The translations under genes and the position numbers were made by a program. Of a stretch of 37,104 bases of DNA, positions 13,426-22,020 are shown piece by piece. The DNA comes from Sphingomonas bacterium (GTDB lineage: Bacteria; Pseudomonadota; Alphaproteobacteria; Sphingomonadales; Sphingomonadaceae). The stretch lies in contig NZ_JAQGKZ010000113.1 of NCBI RefSeq assembly GCF_028289855.1, positions 1 through 37,104 of the forward strand. Direction: 5' to 3'. A model generated the notes under the pieces. It was not told the origin of the DNA. It was given only the letters and a program-made list of their open reading frames with translations, and searched no databases. Numbering within the stretch: position 1 is the stretch's first letter; each line of letters opens with the position of its first letter.

Positions 13426-14721
13426 ATGACATCGACCCAACCCCTTCGCGTCGCACTCGCCGGCCTCGGCACCGTCGGCGGCGGGGTGATCCGCCTGCTC
13501 GACGCCAATCGCGACCTGATCGCGCGGCGCGCGGGTCGCGGCATCGAGATCGTCGCCATCTCGGCGCGCGACCGCGCCAAGGATCGCGGGGTCGATATCG
13601 CCCAGTTTGCCTGGGAAGACGACACCGCGCAGTTGGCGCAGCGCGACGATACGGATGTCGTGGTCGAATTGATCGGTGGATCGGACGGGCCGGCATTGGC
13701 GCTGGCGCGCGCGACGCTGGCGGCGGGCAAGAGCCTGGTCACCGCCAACAAGGCGATGATGGCGCATCACGGGCTCGAACTCGCCGAAGCCGCCGAAACC
13801 GCGAGCGCAGCGCTCAAGTTCGAGGCGGCGGTCGCGGGCGGGGTGCCGGTGATCAAGGGGCTGCGCGACGGCGCCGCGGCGAACCGCATCGACCATGTCT
13901 ATGGCATCCTCAACGGCACGTGCAATTTCATCCTGACCAAGATGGAGGCCGAGGGCCGCGACTTCGCCGAAGTGCTCGCCGAAGCGCAGGCACTGGGGTT
14001 CGCCGAGACCGATCCGAGTTTCGACATCGACGGCGTCGATGCCGCGCACAAACTGTCGATCCTCGCCAGCATCGCGTTCGGCACCCGCCCCGCCTTCGTC
14101 GATGTCGCGACCGGCGGCATCCGCAATGTGCTCGCCGCCGACATCGCCGAAGCGGCAACACTCGGGTATCGTGTGCGGCTGGTCGGCGTCGCCGAGGCCG
14201 GCCCGCACGGCCTGTTTCAGCGAGTCCACCCGCACCTCGTCCCGATCGACCATCCGCTTGCGCATGTCTCGGGCGCGCTCAACGCCGTGGTGGCGGAGGG
14301 CAATTTCGTCGGGCGACTATTGTTCCAGGGCGCGGGCGCGGGCGACGGGCCGACTGCCTCAGCCGTGGTTGCGGATTTGATCGACATCGCGCGTGGCGAA
14401 TTCGGGCCGCCGTATGCGATGCCCGCCGCCAGCCTCTCCGCGCTCCCCGCTGCCGATAGCGGCGACCGCCGCGGTCGTGCGTATCTGCGCTTCATGGTTG
14501 CGGACAAGGTCGGCGTACTCGCGGAAATTGCCGCCGCGATGCGCGACGCGGGTGTCTCGATCGAGAGCCTGATGCAACGCGGCGCCGCCGCCGATGGCAG
14601 CGTGCTCGTCGCGATCGTCACGCACGATGGCCCGGAGCGTGCGGTCGCGCACGCGCTCGACAAGCTGCGCGGTTCGCCCAGCCTCGCCGGCGAACCGCTA
14701 TGGATGCACATTCTCGGCTAG
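13426..14721 (+). CDS. hom: Homoserine dehydrogenase
   Basis: A 431-residue NAD(P)-dependent enzyme reducing aspartate semialdehyde to homoserine, the branch step to threonine and methionine. The nucleotide-binding loop GLGTVGGG is at residues 13-20, the catalytic-domain motif VTANKAMMA (Lys 109) follows, then FEAAVAGGVPVIKGLRDG and GILNGTCNFILTKM, and the substrate-binding ETDPSFDIDGVDAAHKLSIL. The C-terminal 80 residues (AYLRFMVADKVGVLAEIAAA and SIESLMQRG) form an ACT domain, the usual site of threonine feedback inhibition. The length is standard for the monofunctional enzyme. It fits metabolically with the cystathionine beta-lyase gene at 29774. Confidence 0.97.
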   Translation: MTSTQPLRVALAGLGTVGGGVIRLLDANRDLIARRAGRGIEIVAISARDRAKDRGVDIAQFAWEDDTAQLAQRDDTDVVVELIGGSDGPALALARATLAAGKSLVTANKAMMAHHGLELAEAAETASAALKFEAAVAGGVPVIKGLRDGAAANRIDHVYGILNGTCNFILTKMEAEGRDFAEVLAEAQALGFAETDPSFDIDGVDAAHKLSILASIAFGTRPAFVDVATGGIRNVLAADIAEAATLGYRVRLVGVAEAGPHGLFQRVHPHLVPIDHPLAHVSGALNAVVAEGNFVGRLLFQGAGAGDGPTASAVVADLIDIARGEFGPPYAMPAASLSALPAADSGDRRGRAYLRFMVADKVGVLAEIAAAMRDAGVSIESLMQRGAAADGSVLVAIVTHDGPERAVAHALDKLRGSPSLAGEPLWMHILG

Positions 14722-14963
14722 TAGGTCGATCGCAGGATGCGCATCGGCTTGCTGGTGCAGCGGCGCGCGCCGACGACGTTGCATTTGCTGCCATCGCTGC
14801 GCACCGCGCGGTCCTTCAGCCCGTCGCCATCGTCGCTCGACGCGGGCAAACGATAGCGGTCGGCGCACGACCCAGCGCACCGTCGCGGCGGCGATTTCGG
14901 CAAGGTAAACGCAATCGGCATCGGCGCCGAACTGAGCATCATGGCGAGCAATGGTGCGATCAT
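14718..14963 (-). CDS. Small exported cysteine-containing protein, unknown
   Basis: An 81-residue protein starting at ATG 14963 (AGGGGTG eight bases upstream): a short hydrophobic start (MIAPLLAMMLSSAPMPIAF), then a polar mature part with four Cys, in CAGSCADRYRL, DGSKCNVVG and ARRCTSKPMRILRSTY. The even number of Cys and GC-ending codons favour a real secreted, disulfide-bonded protein. It overlaps the last four bases of hom on the other strand. I do not recognise the family. Confidence 0.55.
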   Translation of the reverse strand: MIAPLLAMMLSSAPMPIAFTLPKSPPRRCAGSCADRYRLPASSDDGDGLKDRAVRSDGSKCNVVGARRCTSKPMRILRSTY

Positions 14964-15039
14964 TAGGAAAACACCCCTGTTTTCTCGTCGCCCCCTTATT
15001 CCCGCCAACGCATCAACGCGGCGCAGGTTGCGTGAAAAA

Positions 15040-15471
15040 TCAGGGTAATAGCGTTCCAGTAGGGGCCGGCTCGTCGAGCGGAATCGCGACGCGCCCGGTC
15101 TTGTCGGCCTTCTTCGCGAACGCGCGCTTGGCGATATCGACCGCCCCCTTGACCAGCGGGACGATCGGCGGGCCGAACCCGACCACGCAATTGCGGCTGA
15201 TCGGGCATGGCGTGTCCATCGCCGCCAACGCGCCCGAACCGGTCAGATAGGGGTTCGATTTCATCGGCCCGCTCGACGGCACCGAGTCCGGATCGGGCAA
15301 TCGCGGCGACGGCTGGGCGTTGGCGCAGATGATGATGTCATCCGGGTCGCCGGGCTGGCGCGCCGGGACGCACGGCTCGGTCGGCGTCGGCACCAGGATG
15401 GACCAGCGTTCGGGCTGCGGCGAAGCCACCGCCGGAGCAGCGCTTTGCAGGAGGAGAAGCAGCGCGATCAT
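15040..15471 (-). CDS. Exported hypothetical protein with DPDDIIICA motif
   Basis: A 143-residue protein with a short signal (MIALLLLLQSAAPAVA). The mature part contains PCVPARQPGDPDDIIICANA, a motif (acidic residues, then hydrophobic residues and Cys) seen in many small sphingomonad secreted proteins, followed by DTPCPISRNCVVGFGPP and a basic segment. Four Cys may form disulfides. No ribosome binding site is obvious. It precedes the small Cys protein on the same strand by 76 bases. Function unknown. Confidence 0.65.
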   Translation of the reverse strand: MIALLLLLQSAAPAVASPQPERWSILVPTPTEPCVPARQPGDPDDIIICANAQPSPRLPDPDSVPSSGPMKSNPYLTGSGALAAMDTPCPISRNCVVGFGPPIVPLVKGAVDIAKRAFAKKADKTGRVAIPLDEPAPTGTLLP

Positions 15472-15512
15472 ATCGACATCAAGACTGACCCAGGATTGCG
15501 GCGGTTTTGCGG

Positions 15513-15944
15513 TCAGGCGGCGATCCGCGGCACGCCGAGCCGCGGAATGTCGATCGCCGGGCAGCGGTCCATCACGACTTTCAGCCCTGCAGCTTCGGCG
15601 CGCGCCGCTGCGTCATGGTTGATCACCCCCAATTGCATCCACACCGCCTTGGCCCCGACCGCGATTGCCTCGTCGACCGCTTCGCCTGCCGCCAAAGGGC
15701 GGCGAAAGATGTCGACGATGTCGATCGGCACGCCGATCTGCGCGAGCTCGCGGAACACGAATTCGCCGTGAATGTGTTCGCCGGTGATCTGCGGATTGAC
15801 AGGGATCACGCGATAGCCGTGGCGCTGGAGCATCGCCATCACGCCATAGCTCGGCCGGTCGGGCCGGTCCGACGCGCCGACCATCGCGATTGTGCGGGCG
15901 TTGGTGAGCAGCTCGCGGATTTCGTCGTCTGCGGTAAACGGCAT
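15513..15944 (-). CDS. CoA-binding domain protein (YccU-like)
   Basis: A 143-residue Rossmann-fold protein of the CoA_binding_2 family: ELLTNARTIAMVGASDRPDR at residues 10-30 (nucleotide-type loop VGAS), SYGVMAMLQRHGYRVIPVNP, then PIDIVDIFRRPLAAGEAVDE, VWMQLGVINHDAAARAEAAG and VVMDRCPAIDIPRL with the conserved MDRCP ending. The family binds CoA, and its physiological role is unclear. Its ATG overlaps the stop of the upstream Mrp gene (TGATG), so the two are translated together. Confidence 0.93.
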   Translation of the reverse strand: MPFTADDEIRELLTNARTIAMVGASDRPDRPSYGVMAMLQRHGYRVIPVNPQITGEHIHGEFVFRELAQIGVPIDIVDIFRRPLAAGEAVDEAIAVGAKAVWMQLGVINHDAAARAEAAGLKVVMDRCPAIDIPRLGVPRIAA

Positions 15945-16906
15945 CAGCGGGACTCCTTCAGCCAAGCCTCGACCTGCCCGGCTATATCGTTGAACGCCGC
16001 CGCTTCGGGCGCGTTCCCGGCTGCGGGCGGTGTCCCGGCGTCCGACGCCGCGCGGATCGCCATCGCCAGCGGGATGCGGCCGAGGAACCGCACGCCGAGC
16101 TCTGCCGCGGCGGCTTCCACTCCGCCCGCGCCGAACGGGTCCGACACCTCGCCGCAATGCGGGCATGCGTATCCCGCCATGTTCTCGACCAATCCGATCA
16201 CCGGCACGCCGGCCTTGGCAAACAGGTCGATCGCGCGCCGCGCGTCGATCAGCGCGAGGTCCTGAGGCGTCGAGACGATCACCGCGCCCGCCGGCTTGTA
16301 TTTCTGGATCATCGACAGCTGCACATCGCCGGTCCCCGGCGGCATGTCGACGATCAGCGTATCGGCGGCGCCCCAATCGCCGTCGATCATCTGCCCCATC
16401 GCGCTCGCCGCCATCGGCCCGCGCCACGCGATCGCCTGACCGGGCGCGACAAGCTGCCCCATCGACAGGATCGGCACGCCGTATGGAGTCGCGACCGGGA
16501 TCATCGTCTTGTCGCGCGATTCGGGGCGCGATCCCTCCACCCCCATCAGCGTCGGCTGCGACGGGCCATAGATATCGGCATCGACCAGCCCGATCTTGCG
16601 CCCGCCGCGCGCCAGCGCGACCGCCAGATTGGCCGCGACGGTCGATTTGCCGACCCCGCCTTTGCCGCTCGCCACCGCGATCAGCCGGCGGCCGACACGC
16701 TCGCTCGTCATCGCGACGCGAACCTCGGTTACGCCCGGCGCGGCCAAGGCGGCAGCGCGCACGCCCGCTTCCATCGCATCGCGCTCGGCGACATCCAAGC
16801 CGGTGACGTCGAGGATCACGCTCGCCCGCGCGCCCTCCAGTTTTGCCGTCGCGCGGTTGCCCGCCACCGTCGCGATCCGTTCCGCCAGCGCTGTTTCGTT
16901 ACCCAT
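15944..16906 (-). CDS. mrp: Mrp/ApbC-type iron-sulfur cluster carrier ATPase
   Basis: A 320-residue P-loop protein that carries and delivers Fe-S clusters to apoproteins. An N-terminal MIP18-like domain (about residues 1-70) is followed by the deviant Walker A loop IAVASGKGGVGKSTVAANLA (around residues 77-96), LVDADIYGPSQPTLMG, and the Mrp signature (LIVDMPPGTGDVQLSM). CPHC in ENMAGYACPHCGE supplies the cysteines that hold the cluster at the dimer interface. The start is set at ATG 16906 because the longer frame reads into the hflK promoter gap. It is divergent from hflK across 70 bases and overlaps the CoA-binding gene downstream. Confidence 0.95.
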   Translation of the reverse strand: MGNETALAERIATVAGNRATAKLEGARASVILDVTGLDVAERDAMEAGVRAAALAAPGVTEVRVAMTSERVGRRLIAVASGKGGVGKSTVAANLAVALARGGRKIGLVDADIYGPSQPTLMGVEGSRPESRDKTMIPVATPYGVPILSMGQLVAPGQAIAWRGPMAASAMGQMIDGDWGAADTLIVDMPPGTGDVQLSMIQKYKPAGAVIVSTPQDLALIDARRAIDLFAKAGVPVIGLVENMAGYACPHCGEVSDPFGAGGVEAAAAELGVRFLGRIPLAMAIRAASDAGTPPAAGNAPEAAAFNDIAGQVEAWLKESR

Positions 16907-16976
16907 CTGGGCGGAGATAGTCGCCGCATCGCCGCTTGCCACTGTTTTTCCGCCGCAACACACCTATAAGGGGTTC

Positions 16977-18107
16977 ATGACGACCGCACGTGCCTGGTGG
17001 CGCCGAATCCCCCTTTTCATGTCGAAACCGAAAAGCCCCTGGGGCGGCGGTGGCGACGATGGTGGCGACAATGATGAGGGCGGCAGCCCGAACGAGGATG
17101 GCGCCGGCCCGCGCAATCCGTGGGTGCAGCCGCCCGGCGGCCCGCGTAGCCGTGGCCCCCGGGCGACCGCGCTCGACGATCTGCTCAAGCGCGCGCGCTC
17201 CGGGGGCGGCGGCGGCGGGAATGGCGGCGGGTTCAAATTTCCCGGTGGCGGCAACGGCCGAACGATCTGGGGCGTCGGCACCGGGCTGATCATCCTCGCC
17301 TGGATCGTTCTCACCAGCTTTCACACGATCGGCACGCAGGAAATCGGTGTCGTGACCTATTTCGGGCGCTATTCGGGGACCTTGAGCCCGGGCATCCGCA
17401 TGACGTTGCCCTCGCCGATCGCGTCGGTGCAGAAGGTCAACGTCACCGGCATCCAGACCTTCGCCTTTCCCGACGCCAACGACAGCAAGCCCAATCTGGT
17501 GCTGACCGGCGACGGCAATCTGGTCGATCTCGGCTATTCGGTACAGTGGAACATTTCCGACCCGCAGAAATACGCCTTCGAGCTCGACAATCCTGATGAC
17601 GCGGTCAAGGCGACCGCGGAGACGGCGATCCGCGCGGTGGTCGCCAATTCGACGCTCGACGAAGTGCTCGGCGCGGGCAAATTGTCGATCCAGACCCAGG
17701 TCGCCGATGCGATGCAGAAAATCCTGACCGACTATCAATCGGGCATCCACATCGTCAGCGTCGCGCTCAACAACACCGCGGCGCCGTCGCAGGTCAGCGA
17801 CGCGTTCAAGGAAGTGACCGCGGCGCAGAACGACCGGCAATCGAACATTACCCAGGCGCGCGGCTACGCCGTCCAGGTGGTCGCGAACGCCCAGGGCGAG
17901 GCGGCGCGGTTCAACGGCCTGTACGCCCAGTACAAGCTCGCGCCCGATCCCACGCGCCGCCGCATGTATTACGAAACGATGGAATCGATCCTGCCCAAGG
18001 TCGACAAGACGATCGTCGAGCCGCGCAACATTGCTCCCTTGCTGCCGCTGGGCGGCACGAAGCTGGTCGGTCCGGCGGCCAAAGCCCCCGCGGCGGGAGG
18101 GCAGTGA
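16977..18107 (+). CDS. hflK: FtsH-modulating prohibitin-like protein HflK
   Basis: A 376-residue membrane protein. A Gly/Asp/Asn-rich cytoplasmic N-terminus (to about residue 100) precedes one transmembrane helix (IWGVGTGLIILAWIVLTSF). The SPFH/prohibitin domain follows: GTQEIGVVTYFGRYSGTLSP, GNLVDLGYSVQWNISDP, SQVSDAFKEVTAAQNDRQSN, and the coiled region QVVANAQGEAARFNGLYAQY. With HflC it forms a large cage around the FtsH protease and limits its attack on membrane proteins. ATG 16977 has AAGGGG before it. ATG 17019 (MSKPKSPWGGG) is a plausible alternative, since TATAAG at 16965-16970 could be a -10 element that would leave little leader for the first start. The stop overlaps hflC (TGATG). 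Confidence 0.95.
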   Translation: MTTARAWWRRIPLFMSKPKSPWGGGGDDGGDNDEGGSPNEDGAGPRNPWVQPPGGPRSRGPRATALDDLLKRARSGGGGGGNGGGFKFPGGGNGRTIWGVGTGLIILAWIVLTSFHTIGTQEIGVVTYFGRYSGTLSPGIRMTLPSPIASVQKVNVTGIQTFAFPDANDSKPNLVLTGDGNLVDLGYSVQWNISDPQKYAFELDNPDDAVKATAETAIRAVVANSTLDEVLGAGKLSIQTQVADAMQKILTDYQSGIHIVSVALNNTAAPSQVSDAFKEVTAAQNDRQSNITQARGYAVQVVANAQGEAARFNGLYAQYKLAPDPTRRRMYYETMESILPKVDKTIVEPRNIAPLLPLGGTKLVGPAAKAPAAGGQ

Positions 18108-18982
18108 TGGCCTGGCTACGCAATCCGATCGGGCTCGGCATCGCCGCCCTGCTGGCGATCATCGTCGCGGCGAGTACGTTCGCGATCGTGCCCGAAACCG
18201 AACAAGCCGTGATCGTCCGCTGGGAACAGCCGCAGGGCACGGTGAACCGCTGGAAGGAAGGCGAGGCGTTGGGCCAGACCGGCGCCGGGCTGATGGCGCG
18301 GATTCCGTTCGTCGATCGCCTGGTGTGGATCGACAAGCGCGTGCTCAACCTCGATCTCGAAAACCAGCCCGTGCTGTCGACCGACCAGCAACGGCTCGAA
18401 GTCGATGCCTTCGCGCGGTTCCGGATCGTCGATCCGTTGCGGTTGGTCCGCGCGGTCGGCCTGAGCAACGGCGCCGAACTGCGTGTTACCAACCAATTGT
18501 CGCCGCTGTTCGCGTCGGCGCTTCGCTCGGAGCTCGGCAAGGTCGATTTCCGGGCATTGCTCAGCCCGGAGCGCGGGCAATTGATGGATAATATCCAGGT
18601 CGGGCTGCAGAAGTTCGCCAAGAATTATGGCGTCGAGATCATCGACGTCCGGATCAAGCACGCCGACCTTCCCGAGGGCTCGCCGCTCCAATCGGCACTT
18701 GAGCGGATGAAGAACACCCGCCAGCAGCAGGCGTTGACGATCCGCTCGCAGGGTCAGCGCGACGCGCTGGTGATCCGCGCCGCTGCCGATACGGAGGCCG
18801 CGAAAATCTATTCCGATGCGTTCAATCAGGACACGGCGTTCTACGACTTCTATCGCGCGATGCAGTCGTACCGCTACACGTTCGGGCCGGACGGCGCCGG
18901 CAAGATGCCGTCGGGCGATACCAACATGATCCTGACGCCGGACAATTCGTACCTGAAGCAGTTCGAGAACGGCGGACGGTGA
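18107..18982 (+). CDS. hflC: FtsH-modulating prohibitin-like protein HflC
   Basis: A 291-residue partner of HflK. An N-terminal membrane anchor (IGLGIAALLAIIVAASTFAI) is followed by an SPFH domain: ETEQAVIVRWEQPQGTVN, then FVDRLVWIDKRVLNLDLENQ, TDQQRLEVDAFARFRIVDPL, VEIIDVRIKHADLPEG and the C-terminal helix with NTRQQQALTIRSQGQRDA. GGGAGG lies seven to twelve bases before ATG 18107. The one-base overlap with hflK ensures coordinated synthesis. The DegP-like protease gene follows 127 bases later, a conserved neighbourhood in alphaproteobacteria. Confidence 0.95.
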   Translation: MAWLRNPIGLGIAALLAIIVAASTFAIVPETEQAVIVRWEQPQGTVNRWKEGEALGQTGAGLMARIPFVDRLVWIDKRVLNLDLENQPVLSTDQQRLEVDAFARFRIVDPLRLVRAVGLSNGAELRVTNQLSPLFASALRSELGKVDFRALLSPERGQLMDNIQVGLQKFAKNYGVEIIDVRIKHADLPEGSPLQSALERMKNTRQQQALTIRSQGQRDALVIRAAADTEAAKIYSDAFNQDTAFYDFYRAMQSYRYTFGPDGAGKMPSGDTNMILTPDNSYLKQFENGGR

Positions 18983-19026
18983 TTTTGGCAGGTGACAGGT
19001 TTGACCAATCGGCTTTCTTGCAGTTC

Positions 19027-19049
19027 GTTCATATTCAATCGCCGTTCAG
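19027..19049 (+). promoter_or_regulatory. TTCA-repeat element upstream of the DegP gene
   Basis: In the 127-base gap before the protease gene, TTCA occurs at 19028, 19034 and 19045, the last two exactly one helical turn apart, and the first and last within GTTCAt and GTTCAg. Tandem half-sites at one-turn spacing are typical of response-regulator binding, and this gene type is often under envelope-stress control. No clear sigma-E-like promoter was recognised. This is a candidate only. Confidence 0.25.
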
Positions 19050-19109
19050 CCTAGACGCCCCACAGGATCGATAGACCGGGGTTCGTCGAGACGAAGAGGA
19101 AGTTACATA

Positions 19110-20639
19110 GTGCGCTACGCCTACGCCATCACCACCGCCCTGTTACTCTCGGGCGCCGCGTCCTCGCTGGTCTTCCAGTTCCCCGCCAGCGCACAGACCG
19201 CGCAGAACGAGCCGGGCACGATCGCCGCCGCCGCGCCCAAGGCCGGTGCGCCGATGAGCTTCGCCGACATGGTCGCCAAGCTGCAGCCCGCGGTCGTCAA
19301 CGTCTCGACCAAGCAGAAGGTCCAGGTGTCGACCCAGGACAATCCGCTGATGCAATTGTTCGGCGGTCAGGATCCCAATAGCGGCAACGGCGGCGGCGCG
19401 CCGATCACCCGCGAAGGGCAAAGCCTGGGGTCGGGCTTCATCATCTCGGCCGATGGCTATGTCGTCACCAACGCCCACGTGATTTCGGCTGCCGCATCGG
19501 GCGCGAAGGTCGAATCGATCACGATCACGCTCGCCAACCGCAAGGAATATGTCGCCAAGCTGATCGGCACAGACACGACGTCCGACCTCGCGCTTCTAAA
19601 AGTCGAGGCGACCAACCTGCCCTTCGTCAAATTCGGCGATTCGACCAAGGCGCGAGTCGGCGATTGGGTAATCGCGATCGGCAACCCGTTTGGCCTCGGC
19701 GGCACCGTCACTGCCGGGATCATCTCCGCGCTCCACCGCGTCACCGGTCTCGGCGCCTATGACCGCTTCATCCAGACCGATGCCGCGATCAACAAAGGCA
19801 ATTCGGGCGGCCCCATGTTCGACCTGAACGGCAACGTGATCGGCATCAATTCGCAAATCTATTCGCCGTCCGAAGGATCGGTCGGCATCGGCTTCGCGAT
19901 CCCCGCCGAGGCTGCAAAGCCGATCATCGACACGATGATGAAGGGCGGCAAGATCCAGCGCGGCTATCTGGGCGTCGGTCGCCAGCCGATCGACGAAGAC
20001 ATCGCCGCTTCGCTCGGCATTCCCAAGGACAAGGGCGAGCTGATCGGCCGGGTCGAGCCGGGCCAGTCCGCCGACAAGGCCGGAATCAAACAAGGCGACG
20101 TGATCGTCGCGGTCAATGGCGACGAAGTGAACGCCGATACCGGCTTGTCGTACTTGATCGCGAATCTAGCGCCGGGCTCGACCGCCCGGCTCAGCGTGAT
20201 CCGCGACGGCAAACCACTGACGATCAACGCGGTTGTCGGCACGCGTCCGACCGATGAGGAGCTTGCCAAGCTGGTTCCCGGCGGTGGCCCCGACGGCGGC
20301 GACGGTGCGCCGGGTGCGCCCGAACTGCGCGCATCGTCCGACATGCTCGGCATTCAGGTGACTGCGCTGACCCCGGGCATCGCCAACAGCCTGGGCATCC
20401 AGCCGGGCAGCGTCAGCGGGGTGGTCGTCACCAATATCGACCCGTCGAGCGACGCCGCGGCCAAGAGCCTGCAGCGCGGCGACATCATCTCGTCGGTCAA
20501 CCGCGTCAACGTCACCACCCCGGCGCAGATGGATGCGCAGGTCCGCGCGGCAAAAACCGCCGGGCGCACGACGATCCTGCTCTACATTACTCGGCCGCGT
20601 CAGGGCTCGCTGTACATCGCGGTAAAGCTCAAGGGCTGA
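19110..20639 (+). CDS. degP: DegP/HtrA-type periplasmic serine protease (Do family)
   Basis: A 509-residue protease-chaperone. It starts with GTG at 19110 (AGAGGA upstream). A signal peptide (ITTALLLSGAASSLVFQFPASAQ) is followed by a trypsin-like domain with the triad His 123 (VTNAHV), Asp 159 (TSDLALLK) and Ser 232 (NKGNSGGPMF). Two PDZ domains follow: the first around GYLGVGRQPI and GQSADKAGIKQGDVIVAVNG, the second around GVVVTNIDPSSDAAAKSLQR and GDIISSVNR. It degrades or refolds damaged envelope proteins. The length fits two-PDZ Do proteases. It is located after hflKC and ends at a strong terminator. All catalytic residues are present. Confidence 0.97.
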   Translation: MRYAYAITTALLLSGAASSLVFQFPASAQTAQNEPGTIAAAAPKAGAPMSFADMVAKLQPAVVNVSTKQKVQVSTQDNPLMQLFGGQDPNSGNGGGAPITREGQSLGSGFIISADGYVVTNAHVISAAASGAKVESITITLANRKEYVAKLIGTDTTSDLALLKVEATNLPFVKFGDSTKARVGDWVIAIGNPFGLGGTVTAGIISALHRVTGLGAYDRFIQTDAAINKGNSGGPMFDLNGNVIGINSQIYSPSEGSVGIGFAIPAEAAKPIIDTMMKGGKIQRGYLGVGRQPIDEDIAASLGIPKDKGELIGRVEPGQSADKAGIKQGDVIVAVNGDEVNADTGLSYLIANLAPGSTARLSVIRDGKPLTINAVVGTRPTDEELAKLVPGGGPDGGDGAPGAPELRASSDMLGIQVTALTPGIANSLGIQPGSVSGVVVTNIDPSSDAAAKSLQRGDIISSVNRVNVTTPAQMDAQVRAAKTAGRTTILLYITRPRQGSLYIAVKLKG

Positions 20640-20661
20640 CTCGGGGCCGACTGCTCGCTAG

Positions 20662-20695
20662 AACTCCCTCGTCCCAGCCGGACGAGGGAGTTTTT
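20662..20695 (+). terminator. Rho-independent terminator whose 3' arm carries the next gene's Shine-Dalgarno
   Basis: Twelve perfect pairs, AACTCCCTCGTC (20662-20673) with GACGAGGGAGTT (20681-20692), around a seven-base loop, followed by a T run (20691-20695). It lies 23 bases after the degP stop. The 3' arm contains GAGGGAG (20684-20690), which is the only ribosome binding site for ATG 20698 of the amidohydrolase gene. Any transcript reading through would fold the site into the hairpin, and a transcript from a promoter inside degP would have to pass it. Confidence 0.9.
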
Positions 20696-20697
20696 GC

Positions 20698-21903
20698 ATG
20701 ACCGAATTCACCACCGACTGGACCGCCGCCGGCGAGGCCGAGCTTGCCGAGATCGTCGCGCTGCGGCGCGCGATCCATGCCGACCCCGAAATCGGCAACC
20801 ACTGCCCGCGCACCACCGCCAAGTTGCGCGCCGCGCTCCAAGGCTTGCCGCTCGAAATCCACGAATCGACCTCGACCACCGGGTTCGTCGCGATCCTGCG
20901 CGGCGGCGGCAATAACGGCCGCACGGTGCTGCTCCGCGGCGACATGGATGCGCTGCCGATGCCCGAGGAAACCGGGCTCGACTTCGCTAGCCAAGTGCCG
21001 GGCGCGATGCACGCCTGCGGGCACGATAGTCATTGCTCGATGCTGGTCGGCGCCGCGCGCGCGCTGTCGGCCCGCAAGGCCCAGCTCCCCGGCACGGTCG
21101 TCTTCATGTTCCAGCCCGGCGAGGAAGGGCATCACGGCGCGCGCTTCATGATCGAAGACGGGCTGCTCGACATCGAGCGCCCCGACAGCGCGTTCGCGCT
21201 CCACATCGATCCCAATTCGCAAGCCGGCGCGATCCGCACGCGCTCCGGCCCGCTGCTCGCCTCCACCGACGCGCTCAACATCACGGTCAAGGGCGCGGGC
21301 GGCCACGCCGCGATGCCGCACGATTGCCTCGACCCGATCCCGGTCGCCGCGGAGATCGTCACCGCGCTGTCGGTGTTCATTGCGCGCCAGATCCCCGCGA
21401 CCGATCCGGCAGTGCTGTCGATCACCAAGATCGAGGCAGGATCGGCGTACAATATCGTGCCGCCCGAGGTGCATATGATCGGCACGCTGCGCACGCTCAG
21501 CCAGAAAACGCGCGAGAAAGCGCGCGCCGGCCTGACCCGCATCGTCGAGCATGTCGCGCTGGCGCACGGTCTCACCGCCGAAGTGCGGATCGACGACGGC
21601 TATCCGGTAACGACGTGCGATCCGCGCGCGGTCGCGCTGGTCAAGCAAGTGTCCGACGGTTTCGACCCCGACCTGTGGCAGCCGATGCCAAGTCCGATCA
21701 TGGGTGGCGAGGATTTCAGCTACGTCCTCCGCGACATTCCCGGCGCGATGGCATTCATCGGCGTTGCGCCCGACGGCAGCGACCCCGCCAAGAACCCACC
21801 GCTTCACAACACCAAGATGACGATCGAGGAATCGGTGATGGCCAAGGGCGTCGCGATGCACTGCGCCTATGCCGAGCGTTTCTTGGAGAATGGGTTCGAT
21901 TGA
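20698..21903 (+). CDS. M20D family amidohydrolase / metallopeptidase
   Basis: A 401-residue enzyme of the IAA-amino acid hydrolase/hippurate hydrolase type. Metal-site and active-site motifs are clear: LRRAIHADPEIGNHCPRT near the start, VLLRGDMDALPM, GAMHACGHDSHCSML, FMFQPGEEGHHGARFMIEDG with the catalytic Glu and metal-binding Glu, and FALHIDP. The lid domain carries ITVKGAGGHAAMPHDCLDPI, and the C-terminal PIMGGEDFSYVL supplies the last ligands. It hydrolyses N-acyl amino acids or similar amides; the exact substrate is not deducible. Translation starts inside the foot of the degP terminator, so expression may be low or controlled. Confidence 0.93.
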   Translation: MTEFTTDWTAAGEAELAEIVALRRAIHADPEIGNHCPRTTAKLRAALQGLPLEIHESTSTTGFVAILRGGGNNGRTVLLRGDMDALPMPEETGLDFASQVPGAMHACGHDSHCSMLVGAARALSARKAQLPGTVVFMFQPGEEGHHGARFMIEDGLLDIERPDSAFALHIDPNSQAGAIRTRSGPLLASTDALNITVKGAGGHAAMPHDCLDPIPVAAEIVTALSVFIARQIPATDPAVLSITKIEAGSAYNIVPPEVHMIGTLRTLSQKTREKARAGLTRIVEHVALAHGLTAEVRIDDGYPVTTCDPRAVALVKQVSDGFDPDLWQPMPSPIMGGEDFSYVLRDIPGAMAFIGVAPDGSDPAKNPPLHNTKMTIEESVMAKGVAMHCAYAERFLENGFD

Positions 21904-21930
21904 GGACGGACGACGCCGCGACGAGCGCCA

Positions 21931-22018
21931 GACACCCCGGACTTGTTCCGGGTTCCAATTTTCCTCAAGCGTCATCGCTGGCGGCACCTTGGATGCCGGA
22001 ACGAGCCCGGCATGACGG
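21931..22018. repeat. Intergenic palindromic repeat (CCGGACTTGTTCCGG type), copy 1
   Basis: A pair of hairpins: CCCGGA (21936-21941) with TCCGGG (21947-21952), and ATGCCGG (21993-21999) with CCGGCAT (22007-22013), separated by about 40 bases, with TTCCA and TTGGA facing each other as an outer inverted pair. The same arrangement, with the two hairpin types in swapped order, is at 36632-36717. This word set (rCCGGAcTTGTTCCGGy, TTGGAy...) looks like a dispersed intergenic repeat of the genus. It runs up to the possible start codon of the next gene. Confidence 0.7.
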
Positions 22019-22020
22019 CG

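Noticed and set aside
15513..16427. A single long minus-strand protein joining the CoA-binding and Mrp regions
   Set aside because: The upstream part of that frame is out of phase with the Mrp motifs. Two genes with a TGATG overlap explain the sequence fully.
16936..16970. A sigma-70-type promoter (TTGCCA ... TATAAG) for hflK
   Set aside because: The spacing is 23 bases, too long for a standard promoter. TATAAG is mentioned only as a reason to doubt the hflK start.
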